Positions 27,567 through 36,549 of a stretch of 64,000 bases of DNA are shown here, piece by piece; the stretch's first letter is position 1; each line of letters begins with the position of its first letter. Made by a program: the position numbers and the translations under genes. Location: NCBI RefSeq assembly GCF_000238255.3, contig NZ_CP011039.1:359001-423000 (forward strand), in the 5' to 3' direction. The stretch is from Pseudoalteromonas spongiae UST010723-006 (GTDB taxonomy: Bacteria > Pseudomonadota > Gammaproteobacteria > Enterobacterales > Alteromonadaceae). Below the pieces are notes generated by a model, which saw only the letters and a program-made list of their open reading frames with translations, was not told the DNA's origin and searched no databases.

Positions 27567-29441
27567 TTATCGATAGCTTTCAAATAAACTAATGTGCATC
27601 TCTGTTAATGTTAGGAGCGCATCGAGTTGTATTTTTGGAAGTTGACTGTCGTTGAGTAAGTCTTTTACCTTTTTCCAATGGGTTAGGTTAGCGGTACGCA
27701 CTTGTGAAATAAGTTGAACCACCAGATCATTAACCTGCGTAGTATTAAATTCAACCCCTTCTGTGTTTACGTGTTTTTGGAATATATGTGTTAATACTCG
27801 GATAAGTGAGTTTTTGTTTTTGTATTCAGGAAAAATTATGCGCGAGATGGCTAAGCTATTTTCATTTTTTTCAATGTATTCGGGATAAAGCGCTTTCAAA
27901 TCTTTTATATTTTCATCTACTAGATTGTTGGACTTAACATTTGGAGCATTATCTATAAAAACAGCTAATCCGTTCGACAGCGTAGCATTGAGTGGTATAG
28001 ATAAAGCTTTCATCGACGAACTATCTATGTACCCGTAAACAAAGTAGCTGGTAAGGGGATCGTTATGATTATATTTCACACATAGTTGATTGTTGTTATC
28101 TGTATAGCTGTTAACCTGAATTGCTTGTTCTTTATATGCTGGCTTATAACCGGGAGCGCTTGAGTGATGATTGAGTAAATCTATAATCCCCAGCAGTCCT
28201 CTAACATCTCCATTTGCCGGAATTTTGGCTTGTTTAAGGTGTTTTTGTTCATAATTAAACTTCCTTGAGTCTAAAAATGTTTTCAGGATGAGTTCATCAC
28301 TTTCTAGCTCTATCAACTTGGTAAAAGAGTGGCTCTTACTAATAGAAAGTGTAAGTTGTTTTAACGCGGGATGACTTAAATCAAGGTTAGCTATTGGGTT
28401 AACCTTTCTCCAGAAACTTATTTTATTTGTTAGATTGTAAAGTGAAATGAAAAGTCGCATTAATTCATTCGCGCTAGGATTTACTTGTTGCTCTTTTGGC
28501 GATGCTAACAATGTATTCTTATCTAACGAAATATTATAGTCAGATAATAATGGAGCCGCTTTTAAGGGAACAGATATTGCGACCTCATCAGATGACGCTG
28601 CATCGGAGTTAGTTAACTTAACACTTAATTCACCATTTTTCTCAATAAGCGATACTCCCTCAATAAACTTACCACCTAAAGCAATCGTTTTTTTACATAT
28701 CTCAGTTAACACATGGTGCACGTCGGATGATGAGGTCTCAATATGCGGAAAAGCATAGCCTGAAGAGGTATTTTTCGTGATATTTTTTGGTTTCTTAAGC
28801 TTTTCTACCCAATCTTGACTCCCAAAAGCTTTTTCTATAATTGAAATGTGTTTTTCGTATGCACAGGGGGTTAATTTTTGTTCGGCTAGCTGTGTGATTA
28901 TTATGAGTTTTTCGATAGCGTATTGCGATATGTTTTGATGCATCCTTGTCAATGTTTCCAGTGCATCACTATTTTTCTCCAAGCAAAGTTGTGCGATTGC
29001 TACAAAGCAGTATGCGTCTGAGTCATATCCAGAGACCGTTTTTAGTTTATCAGCATGAGTCTGCAAATGCTCAAACTCTTTTAGATTATAATAACACTTT
29101 GTTAGGTTAGCTCTAGCTTCAAACGAGTGTGTGTTGGAGCCCAATGCAACTATTTGCTCTAAGTACTTAGCTGCTAATTTCCACTCTTTTACCTTAAGGT
29201 ATGTAGAGGATAAATTATTAATTGCATTTGTTTTTTCCGTTTTGTTTGAAGCTAGTGATAAACTTTGTTCAAACTTAATTGCAGCAAGCTTAAACTGCTT
29301 TTGCTCAGCTAAGCATACAGCTTCCAACTCAAGTGATGTATAAGTGGGGTTTGAAGTGTTTATTTTTTTTAGTATTGATTGGCTTTTAGCAAACTTTTTA
29401 TTCTGAAAAAGTTGTATCGCTTTTTGTAATTTATTATCCAT
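27567..29441 (-). CDS. TPR protein with SET-like C-terminal domain
   Basis: A 624-residue cytoplasmic protein with no signal or membrane segments. Residues 1 to about 200 are TPR-type helical repeats (KLQKAIQLFQNKKFAKSQSILKK, then NAINNLSSTYLKVKEW). From about 240 the sequence resembles SETD3/Rubisco-methyltransferase-type SET domains. It has an early strand pair ending EVAISVPL and a helical insert. Near residue 424 comes IDLLNHHSS, like the SET NHS motif, then VKYNHND and YFVYGYID, like the SET tyrosine motif and YGF. If so, it would methylate protein lysine or histidine using S-adenosylmethionine. It ends a four-gene minus-strand operon with two sulfotransferases and a flippase, 2 bases after the preceding gene. 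The SET call is by eye. Confidence 0.6.
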   Translation of the reverse strand: MDNKLQKAIQLFQNKKFAKSQSILKKINTSNPTYTSLELEAVCLAEQKQFKLAAIKFEQSLSLASNKTEKTNAINNLSSTYLKVKEWKLAAKYLEQIVALGSNTHSFEARANLTKCYYNLKEFEHLQTHADKLKTVSGYDSDAYCFVAIAQLCLEKNSDALETLTRMHQNISQYAIEKLIIITQLAEQKLTPCAYEKHISIIEKAFGSQDWVEKLKKPKNITKNTSSGYAFPHIETSSSDVHHVLTEICKKTIALGGKFIEGVSLIEKNGELSVKLTNSDAASSDEVAISVPLKAAPLLSDYNISLDKNTLLASPKEQQVNPSANELMRLFISLYNLTNKISFWRKVNPIANLDLSHPALKQLTLSISKSHSFTKLIELESDELILKTFLDSRKFNYEQKHLKQAKIPANGDVRGLLGIIDLLNHHSSAPGYKPAYKEQAIQVNSYTDNNNQLCVKYNHNDPLTSYFVYGYIDSSSMKALSIPLNATLSNGLAVFIDNAPNVKSNNLVDENIKDLKALYPEYIEKNENSLAISRIIFPEYKNKNSLIRVLTHIFQKHVNTEGVEFNTTQVNDLVVQLISQVRTANLTHWKKVKDLLNDSQLPKIQLDALLTLTEMHISLFESYR

Positions 29442-29443
29442 AT

Positions 29444-30328
29444 TTACTCTTTCACATAGTTGTAATTTTCCATTTCAAATTGACACAAACTATCAAGTTT
29501 ATTTTCGACTTTTGAAGATGAGAAATAATCTTCAAGTCTCATCTTTATTGAGGATTGTTCTTTTGTCAGGTTTGAATCTGTTTGATTACGTTTTTTAATG
29601 TCAAGCTTGACATTATATTGTTCAAGACAAGCTTGTTTAAACTTGTATAACTCTTCCAGTATGCCCACAACTTTAAATTGGTCAATATTTTCCCTAAAAA
29701 GTATTTGTTGAGACGCTGCGTCGTGTTCATCTTTAGGAAAGTAACCGGTTATGTATGATGTCTGCATATTGGCCATTTGCCAGCCTCTACGTCCAAACAC
29801 TATTTCATTTGCTTCGTTGATTACATCTTGCATTGAATTAGCATATGGAGGCATTGCAGATAAATGATTAGTCATTTTGTTGAATATGTAATTAGATTTA
29901 AAACGTGCTTTTGGGTTGCGCAGTACAGTTATAAAATCATACTTTTTTGAATAGTGTTTTAACAACTTGCTATTCACTGCAAGGTGGCCACTCACATAAT
30001 TCCAATCTTGATTTAAATGGTAAAGTAATGCGTCTTGTAGTGTATCTATGTGCAATTCGCTAAAATCGCAAGCATCAGTTAAGTTAGAGATTGAACGTTC
30101 AAACTTATATAAGCTTGTTGCAATTAAAGGTGAGCGGATAATTTTTCTTTCACCAGATTGTGCGAATTGTGAACGCATAGCGTTGTCTATAGAGATACCT
30201 CCACACTTGGCAAGGTGAATAAATGCAATGCGATTTTGCTGCTGTGATTTAGTAATTCTACTTATTTTGAGTTCGTACCCAGCACTGTGTGCGACTTTTA
30301 AAATGCTGCTTTTTAATAAATTACGCAT
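29444..30328 (-). CDS. Sulfotransferase family protein (Sulfotransfer_2 type)
   Basis: A 294-residue cytoplasmic enzyme expected to move sulfate from PAPS to a glycan hydroxyl. The N-terminal IAFIHLAKCGGISIDNAM is the 5'-phosphosulfate loop of this family (usual form hxPKTGGTS). The TVLRNPKARFKSNYIF segment is the 3'-phosphate site (RNPxxRxxS). Both are intact. It overlaps the flippase gene by 8 bases. The acceptor is probably the surface glycan made next door, which is typical of marine bacteria. Confidence 0.83.
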   Translation of the reverse strand: MRNLLKSSILKVAHSAGYELKISRITKSQQQNRIAFIHLAKCGGISIDNAMRSQFAQSGERKIIRSPLIATSLYKFERSISNLTDACDFSELHIDTLQDALLYHLNQDWNYVSGHLAVNSKLLKHYSKKYDFITVLRNPKARFKSNYIFNKMTNHLSAMPPYANSMQDVINEANEIVFGRRGWQMANMQTSYITGYFPKDEHDAASQQILFRENIDQFKVVGILEELYKFKQACLEQYNVKLDIKKRNQTDSNLTKEQSSIKMRLEDYFSSSKVENKLDSLCQFEMENYNYVKE

Positions 30329-31640
30329 AAGGTTTGTTTTTTATTGAGAGTAATGAAATGCAATTAGGCACGCAGTTTATCATTGCTGCTGTCATCAAGT
30401 AAGCAAATGGGCGTGTTTGCCTAAATATGAATAATGAAATGAATCCTGCAAACGTGTAGCTCGCAACACTTGCGACCGCCGCTCCGATACCACCAAAGAT
30501 TGGGATAAGCAGCAGATTCAATAAGATGTTTATGGTTGCACCTAAAAAGTGTGTCCAGAGGCTATATTTATAATTATTGGATAAGATTAACCACTTACTA
30601 AATATTGCTCTTTGGAATACGAAAATACAAGCCCAGATATGAATCGTTAATATTGATGCGCTTTGTTTGTAACTTTCACCAAACAAAAACTCAATGAGTG
30701 GTTCCGCAACTAAAGCCGTGGTTGATGCGATGACAATAGCACTTAAAAATAGTGCTGAAAGCAGCAATTTGCAATGTTTGTCATAGGTAGCTCTTTGCTT
30801 TGTGTAGTTATTTGTCAGTAAAGGGTTAAATGCATTGGCAAGTAATACGGGGAAAATATACCAAAACTCAGACAGTTTAGCTGCAACTGCATATTGAGCT
30901 GTTTGCTCCATACCAATCATTTGACTGAGCATTACTTGGTCTATCTTTAAGTATAAGATCATTGCAAATGAACTTAAAAACAACCACTTTGATTTATGAA
31001 AAAATCGTTTGATTGTTGGCGTATACGTTGTTCTGAAGTTTTGTTCTTGGTCTATGTTGTTGTTTGTGTAAATGAGCCAGTATGCTAACGCTATAAGTAG
31101 GTATTCACTACCTAAAATAAAGATAAGTGATGTTAAACTGCACTTATAAATAAGCGCGATTAAAAACATAAACTTAATAGTTATCCTAATAGCCACTCGA
31201 TATGGCATTGTTTTCCATACCTGCTGTTGTGACATGAATAAATATTCGACAAGGTTAAAGATGTTGAACATCTGGAAAAACAATAAAATTGAGACTAATT
31301 GAAGCTCATAGGATATCCCATAGACAAAAAAGCCAAGCACGATACCAACAAGTGCTGCGAATATGGCACCAAAAAGTCGTATCCGTAAGGCAGCACAAAA
31401 ATAAAAGTGTTTAGAATTTGGGTACTTTATAAAGTATTTTGAAGCTAAATTGTTCAACCCTAACGTGGTGAAGGGTAATAAAAGGCTTGCGAAGGCAAGG
31501 ATAGATGAATATGTACCTACCAGTTTTATATCTAAATAACGCGTTAACAAAATAACTGTTATAAAATTTAAGGCCAGTAAGAGCCACTTTTCACAAAAAA
31601 GCAATATTGTATTAGTTATACTTTTTTTGAGGTCACTCAT
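30321..31640 (-). CDS. Wzx-type polysaccharide flippase
   Basis: A 439-residue inner-membrane protein with about 12-14 hydrophobic segments and the start pattern of the polysaccharide transporter family: a lysine-rich tail, a first helix (LLLALNFITVILLTRYL), then GTYSSILAFASLLLPFTTLGL. It should flip undecaprenyl-PP-linked repeat units to the periplasm for Wzy. It overlaps both flanking sulfotransferase genes, by 1 base upstream and 8 downstream. Confidence 0.9.
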   Translation of the reverse strand: MSDLKKSITNTILLFCEKWLLLALNFITVILLTRYLDIKLVGTYSSILAFASLLLPFTTLGLNNLASKYFIKYPNSKHFYFCAALRIRLFGAIFAALVGIVLGFFVYGISYELQLVSILLFFQMFNIFNLVEYLFMSQQQVWKTMPYRVAIRITIKFMFLIALIYKCSLTSLIFILGSEYLLIALAYWLIYTNNNIDQEQNFRTTYTPTIKRFFHKSKWLFLSSFAMILYLKIDQVMLSQMIGMEQTAQYAVAAKLSEFWYIFPVLLANAFNPLLTNNYTKQRATYDKHCKLLLSALFLSAIVIASTTALVAEPLIEFLFGESYKQSASILTIHIWACIFVFQRAIFSKWLILSNNYKYSLWTHFLGATINILLNLLLIPIFGGIGAAVASVASYTFAGFISLFIFRQTRPFAYLMTAAMINCVPNCISLLSIKNKPYA

Positions 31641-32698
31641 TAATCAAACTCAACATATTTGTTGTTAGAATAAATAGCTTTCTTCTCCATACCTTTTAAT
31701 GCTGAGCAATAACCTGCCATTGTTGAATTGTAACTGCTTAACACTTCGGGTTTTATTGATATTCTTTTTATACTTTCTATATTTCTAACGAGATCGAATT
31801 GACCTGCTTGGCTTTGTTCCTTTCCGGATATAGACGTCATTAGATTGAACTCTACTTCGTTGCTAAACTTCAGATCTAACGTGTCAAATATACGTTTAAA
31901 CTGATTTAATGGAGATGCTAAAAGTTCTTCATATATAATAGCCTTCCCCAATGCTAATTCATGAAATTTTCTTTCTATGAACCCTTGTAAAAAACCAATT
32001 TGGTAGAAAAAATCCTGTTTGACTAAGTCGGGCTCTAGGGTTAACAAATTAGATATCTCATTATCGGTGAACCGGGTTTCGAATTGGTTTGGCTTATCCC
32101 AACCAAGTGCTTCATAACTTTTGGCAATTGAAAAAGGGTGTCGGGTAAGGTAGACAAGCTTAATATCGAGTTGAGCAAGTTCCTCGATGATCAAAGGGTT
32201 AACTTCTTTTATGATAATAGGGAGCTTTACATTATTATTTTTCCACTGGGTTGGTTCTGGTACAGCAGAGTTCAAAAACGTTAGTTCGGTTGAAGAAGCC
32301 TTTTTTAGTAAACTGTAATACAAAGGCCAGTCCTCACACTTATTTCTGCTAAACACGGAAGCGCTCATTGATTTATGATAATAAAACGCAGTTGTTATTG
32401 GTTCTCTAAGGTATCTAGTATATTTGCCATGCCCTATGATTGAACCTACCCAGCTGGATCCTGAACGCGGAAATGAAAGTAAATAAATAGGGGAAGAACA
32501 TTGGTATCGTTTTTTAACTCTTAGGCTCAATGAGGGGGATTTAATAAAAAGTTTAGTTACAGATAAACATTTTTTTATTCTTTTAGGGAGGTATTGATAA
32601 AATTGTTTCAATTTGTAACCCAGAATTGTGATTGGTTTAGAATTAAAATCAAATTTTAACCTTATTTTCTTATTACAGAAAGCTTTGATGTACCACAA
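31640..32698 (-). CDS. Sulfotransferase family protein (Sulfotransfer_1 type)
   Basis: A 352-residue PAPS-dependent sulfotransferase. The phosphosulfate loop LLSFPRSGSSWVG lies near residue 75. Further on are LVYLTRHPFSIAKSYEALGW (3'-phosphate site RHPxxxxxS) and a late KGMEKK segment. The start is TTG 32698; an in-frame stop just upstream leaves no alternative, but the ribosome site is too close, so the N-terminus is uncertain. It is the first gene of the minus-strand operon. The loop differs from that of the second sulfotransferase, so the two probably sulfate different positions or sugars. Confidence 0.85.
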   Translation of the reverse strand: MWYIKAFCNKKIRLKFDFNSKPITILGYKLKQFYQYLPKRIKKCLSVTKLFIKSPSLSLRVKKRYQCSSPIYLLSFPRSGSSWVGSIIGHGKYTRYLREPITTAFYYHKSMSASVFSRNKCEDWPLYYSLLKKASSTELTFLNSAVPEPTQWKNNNVKLPIIIKEVNPLIIEELAQLDIKLVYLTRHPFSIAKSYEALGWDKPNQFETRFTDNEISNLLTLEPDLVKQDFFYQIGFLQGFIERKFHELALGKAIIYEELLASPLNQFKRIFDTLDLKFSNEVEFNLMTSISGKEQSQAGQFDLVRNIESIKRISIKPEVLSSYNSTMAGYCSALKGMEKKAIYSNNKYVEFD

Positions 32699-32738
32699 CC
32701 TTTCTGCATTAGCTTAATTCTTTAAAGACTATGTATTA

Positions 32739-32768
32739 TTGCTTATATGTTGCATAAGCGTGTATACT
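32739..32768 (+). promoter_or_regulatory. Candidate promoter of the polysaccharide operon
   Basis: TTGCTT (32739-32744) and TATACT (32763-32768) are separated by 18 bases, 43 bases before ATG 32812. It sits in the divergent gap between the sulfotransferase and DUF354 genes. Confidence 0.6.
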
Positions 32769-32811
32769 TTGCGCCGATTTTAGAGTGTTTAAGCGTTATT
32801 TTAAGGTAAAT

Positions 32812-33843
32812 ATGAGAGTTTGGATCGATCTTGTAAACTCGCCACATGTTATTTTCTTTTTACCCATTATTAAAAGGTTAGAGCAAAGTGGTATTGAGGT
32901 TGAGATCACGTACAGGGATTTTGCTCAAACAGCACAACTTGTAAAACAGCATACCTTAGGCGCCACCTTAATAGATGGGCATGGTGGTAAAAATAAACTG
33001 GCTAAAGTATTTAACCTAATTGCCAGAACAGTTTCACTTGTTCGTTATGCTAAAAGCAAAAAGTTCGACGTTGCACTTTCTCATAACTCTTACTTTCAAT
33101 TAGCAGCAGCCAAACTACTAGGCATACCCAGCTTAACAAGCATGGATTTTGAAGGCCAGCCAGCAAATCATATAGCGTTTCGACTTGCTAGCATTGTCAG
33201 TTTACCTACTGCGTTTCCACAGCAAAGTGCATTAAAGTTTGGTGCTAAGCAAATTCGTCGTTACAGCGGTCTAAAAGAAGATATTTGTTTAGCTGACTTT
33301 CAAAAAACAGCAAATTATTCTTCAGTGATTCAAGAGGCATTTGCTCTTTCAGAGAATGAAATGCGTAAGCCGCTTGTCGTTGTAAGACCTCCACCAACTC
33401 TTGCGCTTTATCATAATAACGATGAATCATTTTTTGATTTATGTCTAACACGCTTATGTGAAATAGATGTGACAGTGTTGGTGTTACCTCGTGTAGAATC
33501 ACAAAAAGTAGCTTTAGAAAGCAAATTCCCTAATTTTAAGTTTTCGCAACGCGTATTAGATGGTCTTCAATTGGTTAATTGTGCTGACGCTGTTATTAGT
33601 GGTGGTGGTAGCATGAACAGAGAAGCCGCTTGTTTAAATACGCCAGCCTACACTTTGTTTTCGGGTGAATTACCAAACGTTGACAAACAGCTTGAGAAAC
33701 AAGGGCTGTTGATTGCGTTAAATAATGAATTACAGATTAAGAATTTAGATATAAAGAAAAAAGAAACCGTTAGAAACGCTGCAAATCAACAGGCAATTTC
33801 TGACTTTATGTCACATATCAATGAATTAAAACAGGCAGGATAA
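32812..33843 (+). CDS. DUF354 family protein (glycosyltransferase-like)
   Basis: A 343-residue protein from ATG 32812 with AAGG upstream; a GTG at 32785 would add nine unlikely residues. The DUF354 hallmark MRVWIDLVNSPHVIFFLPI is at the N-terminus. A GT-B-like C-terminal half contains ISGGGSMNREAACLNTPAYTLF, close to the UDP-GlcNAc 2-epimerase/GT-B nucleotide site. Such proteins recur beside diacetamido-uronic acid genes, as here. The exact reaction is not established. Confidence 0.82.
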   Translation: MRVWIDLVNSPHVIFFLPIIKRLEQSGIEVEITYRDFAQTAQLVKQHTLGATLIDGHGGKNKLAKVFNLIARTVSLVRYAKSKKFDVALSHNSYFQLAAAKLLGIPSLTSMDFEGQPANHIAFRLASIVSLPTAFPQQSALKFGAKQIRRYSGLKEDICLADFQKTANYSSVIQEAFALSENEMRKPLVVVRPPPTLALYHNNDESFFDLCLTRLCEIDVTVLVLPRVESQKVALESKFPNFKFSQRVLDGLQLVNCADAVISGGGSMNREAACLNTPAYTLFSGELPNVDKQLEKQGLLIALNNELQIKNLDIKKKETVRNAANQQAISDFMSHINELKQAG

Positions 33844-33844
33844 A

Positions 33845-34450
33845 ATGACAACAGCTTTTATTCACCAAACTGCTGAGGTAAGTCCAAAAGCGCAGTTGGC
33901 AGACAATGTAAAGGTTTGGAACTTAGTGCAAGTTCGTGAAAACGCACAAATAGGTGAAAACACGATTCTGTCTAAAAATGTTTATGTTGATTTTGATGTT
34001 TCGATAGGTGCAAACGTTAAAATTCAAAACAACGTTTCTGTTTATAATGGCGTTACTATTGAAGATGACGTATTTGTTGGCCCTTCTGCAATTTTCACCA
34101 ATGATTTTCGACCGCGTGCAGTAAACCCAGATTGGAAAGTAACACCAACACTAATTAAAAAAGGTGCGTCGATTGGTGCAGGTGCGACCTTGGTATGCGG
34201 CATTGAAATTGGTGAGTACGCTATGATTGGCTCAGGTGCTGTGGTTAATAAAACGATTCCGGCACATGCCCTAGTTGTTGGCAATCCAGCAAAAGTAGTT
34301 GGCTTTGTTTATAAAAATGGCGAGCGAGTGTTATCAGGCCACATCTCTAACGTTGATAAAGAAAAACAGTGTATTGAGTTTACCGAACCATCAACGCAAG
34401 AAGTATTATCTCTTCCTTTAAGTGCTATTAAAGTTTTACCAGTTTTTTAA
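33845..34450 (+). CDS. WbpD-like sugar N-acetyltransferase (left-handed beta-helix)
   Basis: A 201-residue hexapeptide-repeat enzyme (repeats such as IGENTI, IGANVK, IGAGAT, IGEYAM, IGSGAV). It probably acetylates the 3-amino group of UDP-GlcNAc(3NH2)A using acetyl-CoA. The FTNDFRPRAVNPDW segment and the order beside a DegT aminotransferase and a Gfo/Idh dehydrogenase match WbpD/WlbB. It trimerises in the cytoplasm by family analogy. It starts 1 base after the DUF354 gene. Confidence 0.85.
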   Translation: MTTAFIHQTAEVSPKAQLADNVKVWNLVQVRENAQIGENTILSKNVYVDFDVSIGANVKIQNNVSVYNGVTIEDDVFVGPSAIFTNDFRPRAVNPDWKVTPTLIKKGASIGAGATLVCGIEIGEYAMIGSGAVVNKTIPAHALVVGNPAKVVGFVYKNGERVLSGHISNVDKEKQCIEFTEPSTQEVLSLPLSAIKVLPVF

Positions 34451-34469
34451 ATTATTAAGTGAGTTTTTT

Positions 34470-35573
34470 ATGATAAATATGGCTAAGCCTGAAATGGGCG
34501 AAGAAGAAATTAATGCCGTTGTTGATGTGATGAAGTCGGGGATGATTGCAACAGGTGCAGTAGTAGCTGATTTTGAAAAAAAATTTGCAGATTACATTGG
34601 TATGCCTTTGGGGGCTGCTTCATGTAATGGTACAACCGCCTTACATATTGCTCTTTTAGCACTTGGTATTGGTGAGGGTGATAAAGTTTTAACAACCCCA
34701 TTTACCTTTATTGCATCAAGTAATTCAATTCTATTTAATCGTTCCGTTCCTGTTTTTGTAGATATTGATCCGCAAACTTTTACATTAGATTTAGATAAGC
34801 TAGAAGCTTATCTAGAGTCTAATTATGACGAGTCAATTAAAGCCATTATGGTTGTTCATATCTTTGGCCTAGCATGTGATATGAACCGCTTGCAACAAAT
34901 TGCTAAGAAATATAATTTAAAAGTTATTGAAGATTGTGCGCAAAGCCACGGCGCTTTAGTTAATGAACAAAAAGCTGGCAGCTTTGGTGATGCATCATGT
35001 TTTAGTTTCTACCCAACAAAAAATATGACAACGTCTGAAGGTGGTATTACATTATTTAAAGATGAAGCAGTTGCCGCACTTGGGCGTAAGTATTTAAACC
35101 ATGGACGTGTTGATCAGTATGAGCATGATGTTTTGGGTTACAACTATCGCATGACCAATATTGCAGCCGCCATTGGTTTGGAGCAGCTTAAAAAGCTAGA
35201 GGGTATGAACGATGTGCGTCGTCGAAATGCGGCTATATATAATAAAGAGCTTGCAGGTAACCCGTTTATTAAAACACCATTAGAACCAAACGGATTTAAA
35301 CATGTATATCATCAATATACAGTTGTAATTGAAGGTGTTGAACGAGCTGAAGTGCAGGCTTTATTGGCTGAAAATCAGATTGGTTCAGCTATTGTTTATC
35401 CATTTAGTATCACTGAGCAAGTCTTCTACAATGATAAAAGCGTTAATGTGGGTGATGAAAATGCTCGCGCTTTATCAAGAAAAGTCTTATCATTACCTGT
35501 TCACCCTGCACTTTCAGAAGAAGAAGTATTAAAAGTTTGTAGTGTATTAAATACCCTAGCAAAACAGGTATAA
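34470..35573 (+). CDS. WbpE-like DegT/DnrJ/EryC1 sugar aminotransferase
   Basis: A PLP enzyme that transfers an amino group from glutamate to the 3-keto sugar made by the neighbouring dehydrogenase. The start at ATG 34470 (MINMAKPEMGEEE) gives 367 residues; the longer frame from 34422 overlaps the previous gene and is unlikely. Motifs seen are CNGTTALHIAL, DCAQSHGA and the PLP lysine in FYPTKNMTTSEGG (near residue 184). Confidence 0.9.
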   Translation: MINMAKPEMGEEEINAVVDVMKSGMIATGAVVADFEKKFADYIGMPLGAASCNGTTALHIALLALGIGEGDKVLTTPFTFIASSNSILFNRSVPVFVDIDPQTFTLDLDKLEAYLESNYDESIKAIMVVHIFGLACDMNRLQQIAKKYNLKVIEDCAQSHGALVNEQKAGSFGDASCFSFYPTKNMTTSEGGITLFKDEAVAALGRKYLNHGRVDQYEHDVLGYNYRMTNIAAAIGLEQLKKLEGMNDVRRRNAAIYNKELAGNPFIKTPLEPNGFKHVYHQYTVVIEGVERAEVQALLAENQIGSAIVYPFSITEQVFYNDKSVNVGDENARALSRKVLSLPVHPALSEEEVLKVCSVLNTLAKQV

Positions 35574-35577
35574 GAAA

Positions 35578-36549
35578 ATGAATTCACCTAAAAAAACAGT
35601 TCGCATTGGTGTTGCTGGCGCAGGCTCAATGGGCCGCAACCACGTGCGAGTAGCAGTTGCTAACCCACTTGTTGAATGTATTGGTTTGTTTGATCCAAAC
35701 GAACAACAAGGTAATAACGTTGCTAAAGAGTTTGGTTGTAAGTATTTTAACGATTTCCAAGCCTTTTTAGATCAAGTTGATGCTGTTGTTTTAGCTGCAC
35801 CTACCACTTTACACTTTGAACTTGCCAAGCAAATTCTATTACAAGATAAGCATTGCCTGATTGAAAAGCCAATTACGGTAGAGATTTCTGAAGCGGAAGA
35901 ATTAAAAGCGATAGCAGAAGAGCGCCATTTAACTTTGGCTGTTGGTCACGTAGAACGTTACAACCCTGTTTACCCTGAATTACAGAAAATTCTTGAAGAC
36001 AAAGAGATTTTAGCTATCAAGGCGAATCGCTTATCTTATAACACTAGCCGTGCAAATGATGTTGACGTTGTTTTGGATTTAATGATTCATGACATTGATA
36101 ATGTAAATTGCCTGGTTCCAGGTCAGTTAGAGCTAGTTGGTGCTGTTGGTGGTAACTTCTACACTAACAACTCAGACTATGTTACCGCAATTTTTAAAGG
36201 TGCAAATGGGGTTGTTTGTGATATTACGGCAAGTAAAGCATCACAGACAAAGCAGCGCACCATTTTAATTTCGTGTGAAAACTGCTTTATTAATGTCGAT
36301 TTCTTACGAAAAGAAATTGAAGTGAATCGTTATGCTCAGGGTGCTTACGTGTCTTCAAATAGCGATATTAAATATAAGCAAGAAAGCTTAGTTGAACGTG
36401 TTTTTGTTCCTAATGTTGAGCCGCTAATGGCTGAGCATACTGATTTTGCAGAAGCGATTCTTTTTGGTAGAGCACCAAGAGTGACTGCACAAGATGGTAT
36501 TGAGGCATTAAAAATTGCAATTGGAGTGCAAGCGCAATGCAAAAATTAG
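35578..36549 (+). CDS. WbpB-like Gfo/Idh/MocA sugar dehydrogenase
   Basis: A 323-residue NAD-dependent oxidoreductase expected to oxidise C3 of a UDP-N-acetylhexosaminuronate. The N-terminal GVAGAGSMGRNHVRV is the nucleotide fold. EKPITV near residue 98 is the family catalytic lysine motif, and DLMIHDIDNV carries the conserved His. With the aminotransferase and acetyltransferase it forms a three-step module. It overlaps the following sugar transferase by 13 bases. Confidence 0.88.
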   Translation: MNSPKKTVRIGVAGAGSMGRNHVRVAVANPLVECIGLFDPNEQQGNNVAKEFGCKYFNDFQAFLDQVDAVVLAAPTTLHFELAKQILLQDKHCLIEKPITVEISEAEELKAIAEERHLTLAVGHVERYNPVYPELQKILEDKEILAIKANRLSYNTSRANDVDVVLDLMIHDIDNVNCLVPGQLELVGAVGGNFYTNNSDYVTAIFKGANGVVCDITASKASQTKQRTILISCENCFINVDFLRKEIEVNRYAQGAYVSSNSDIKYKQESLVERVFVPNVEPLMAEHTDFAEAILFGRAPRVTAQDGIEALKIAIGVQAQCKN

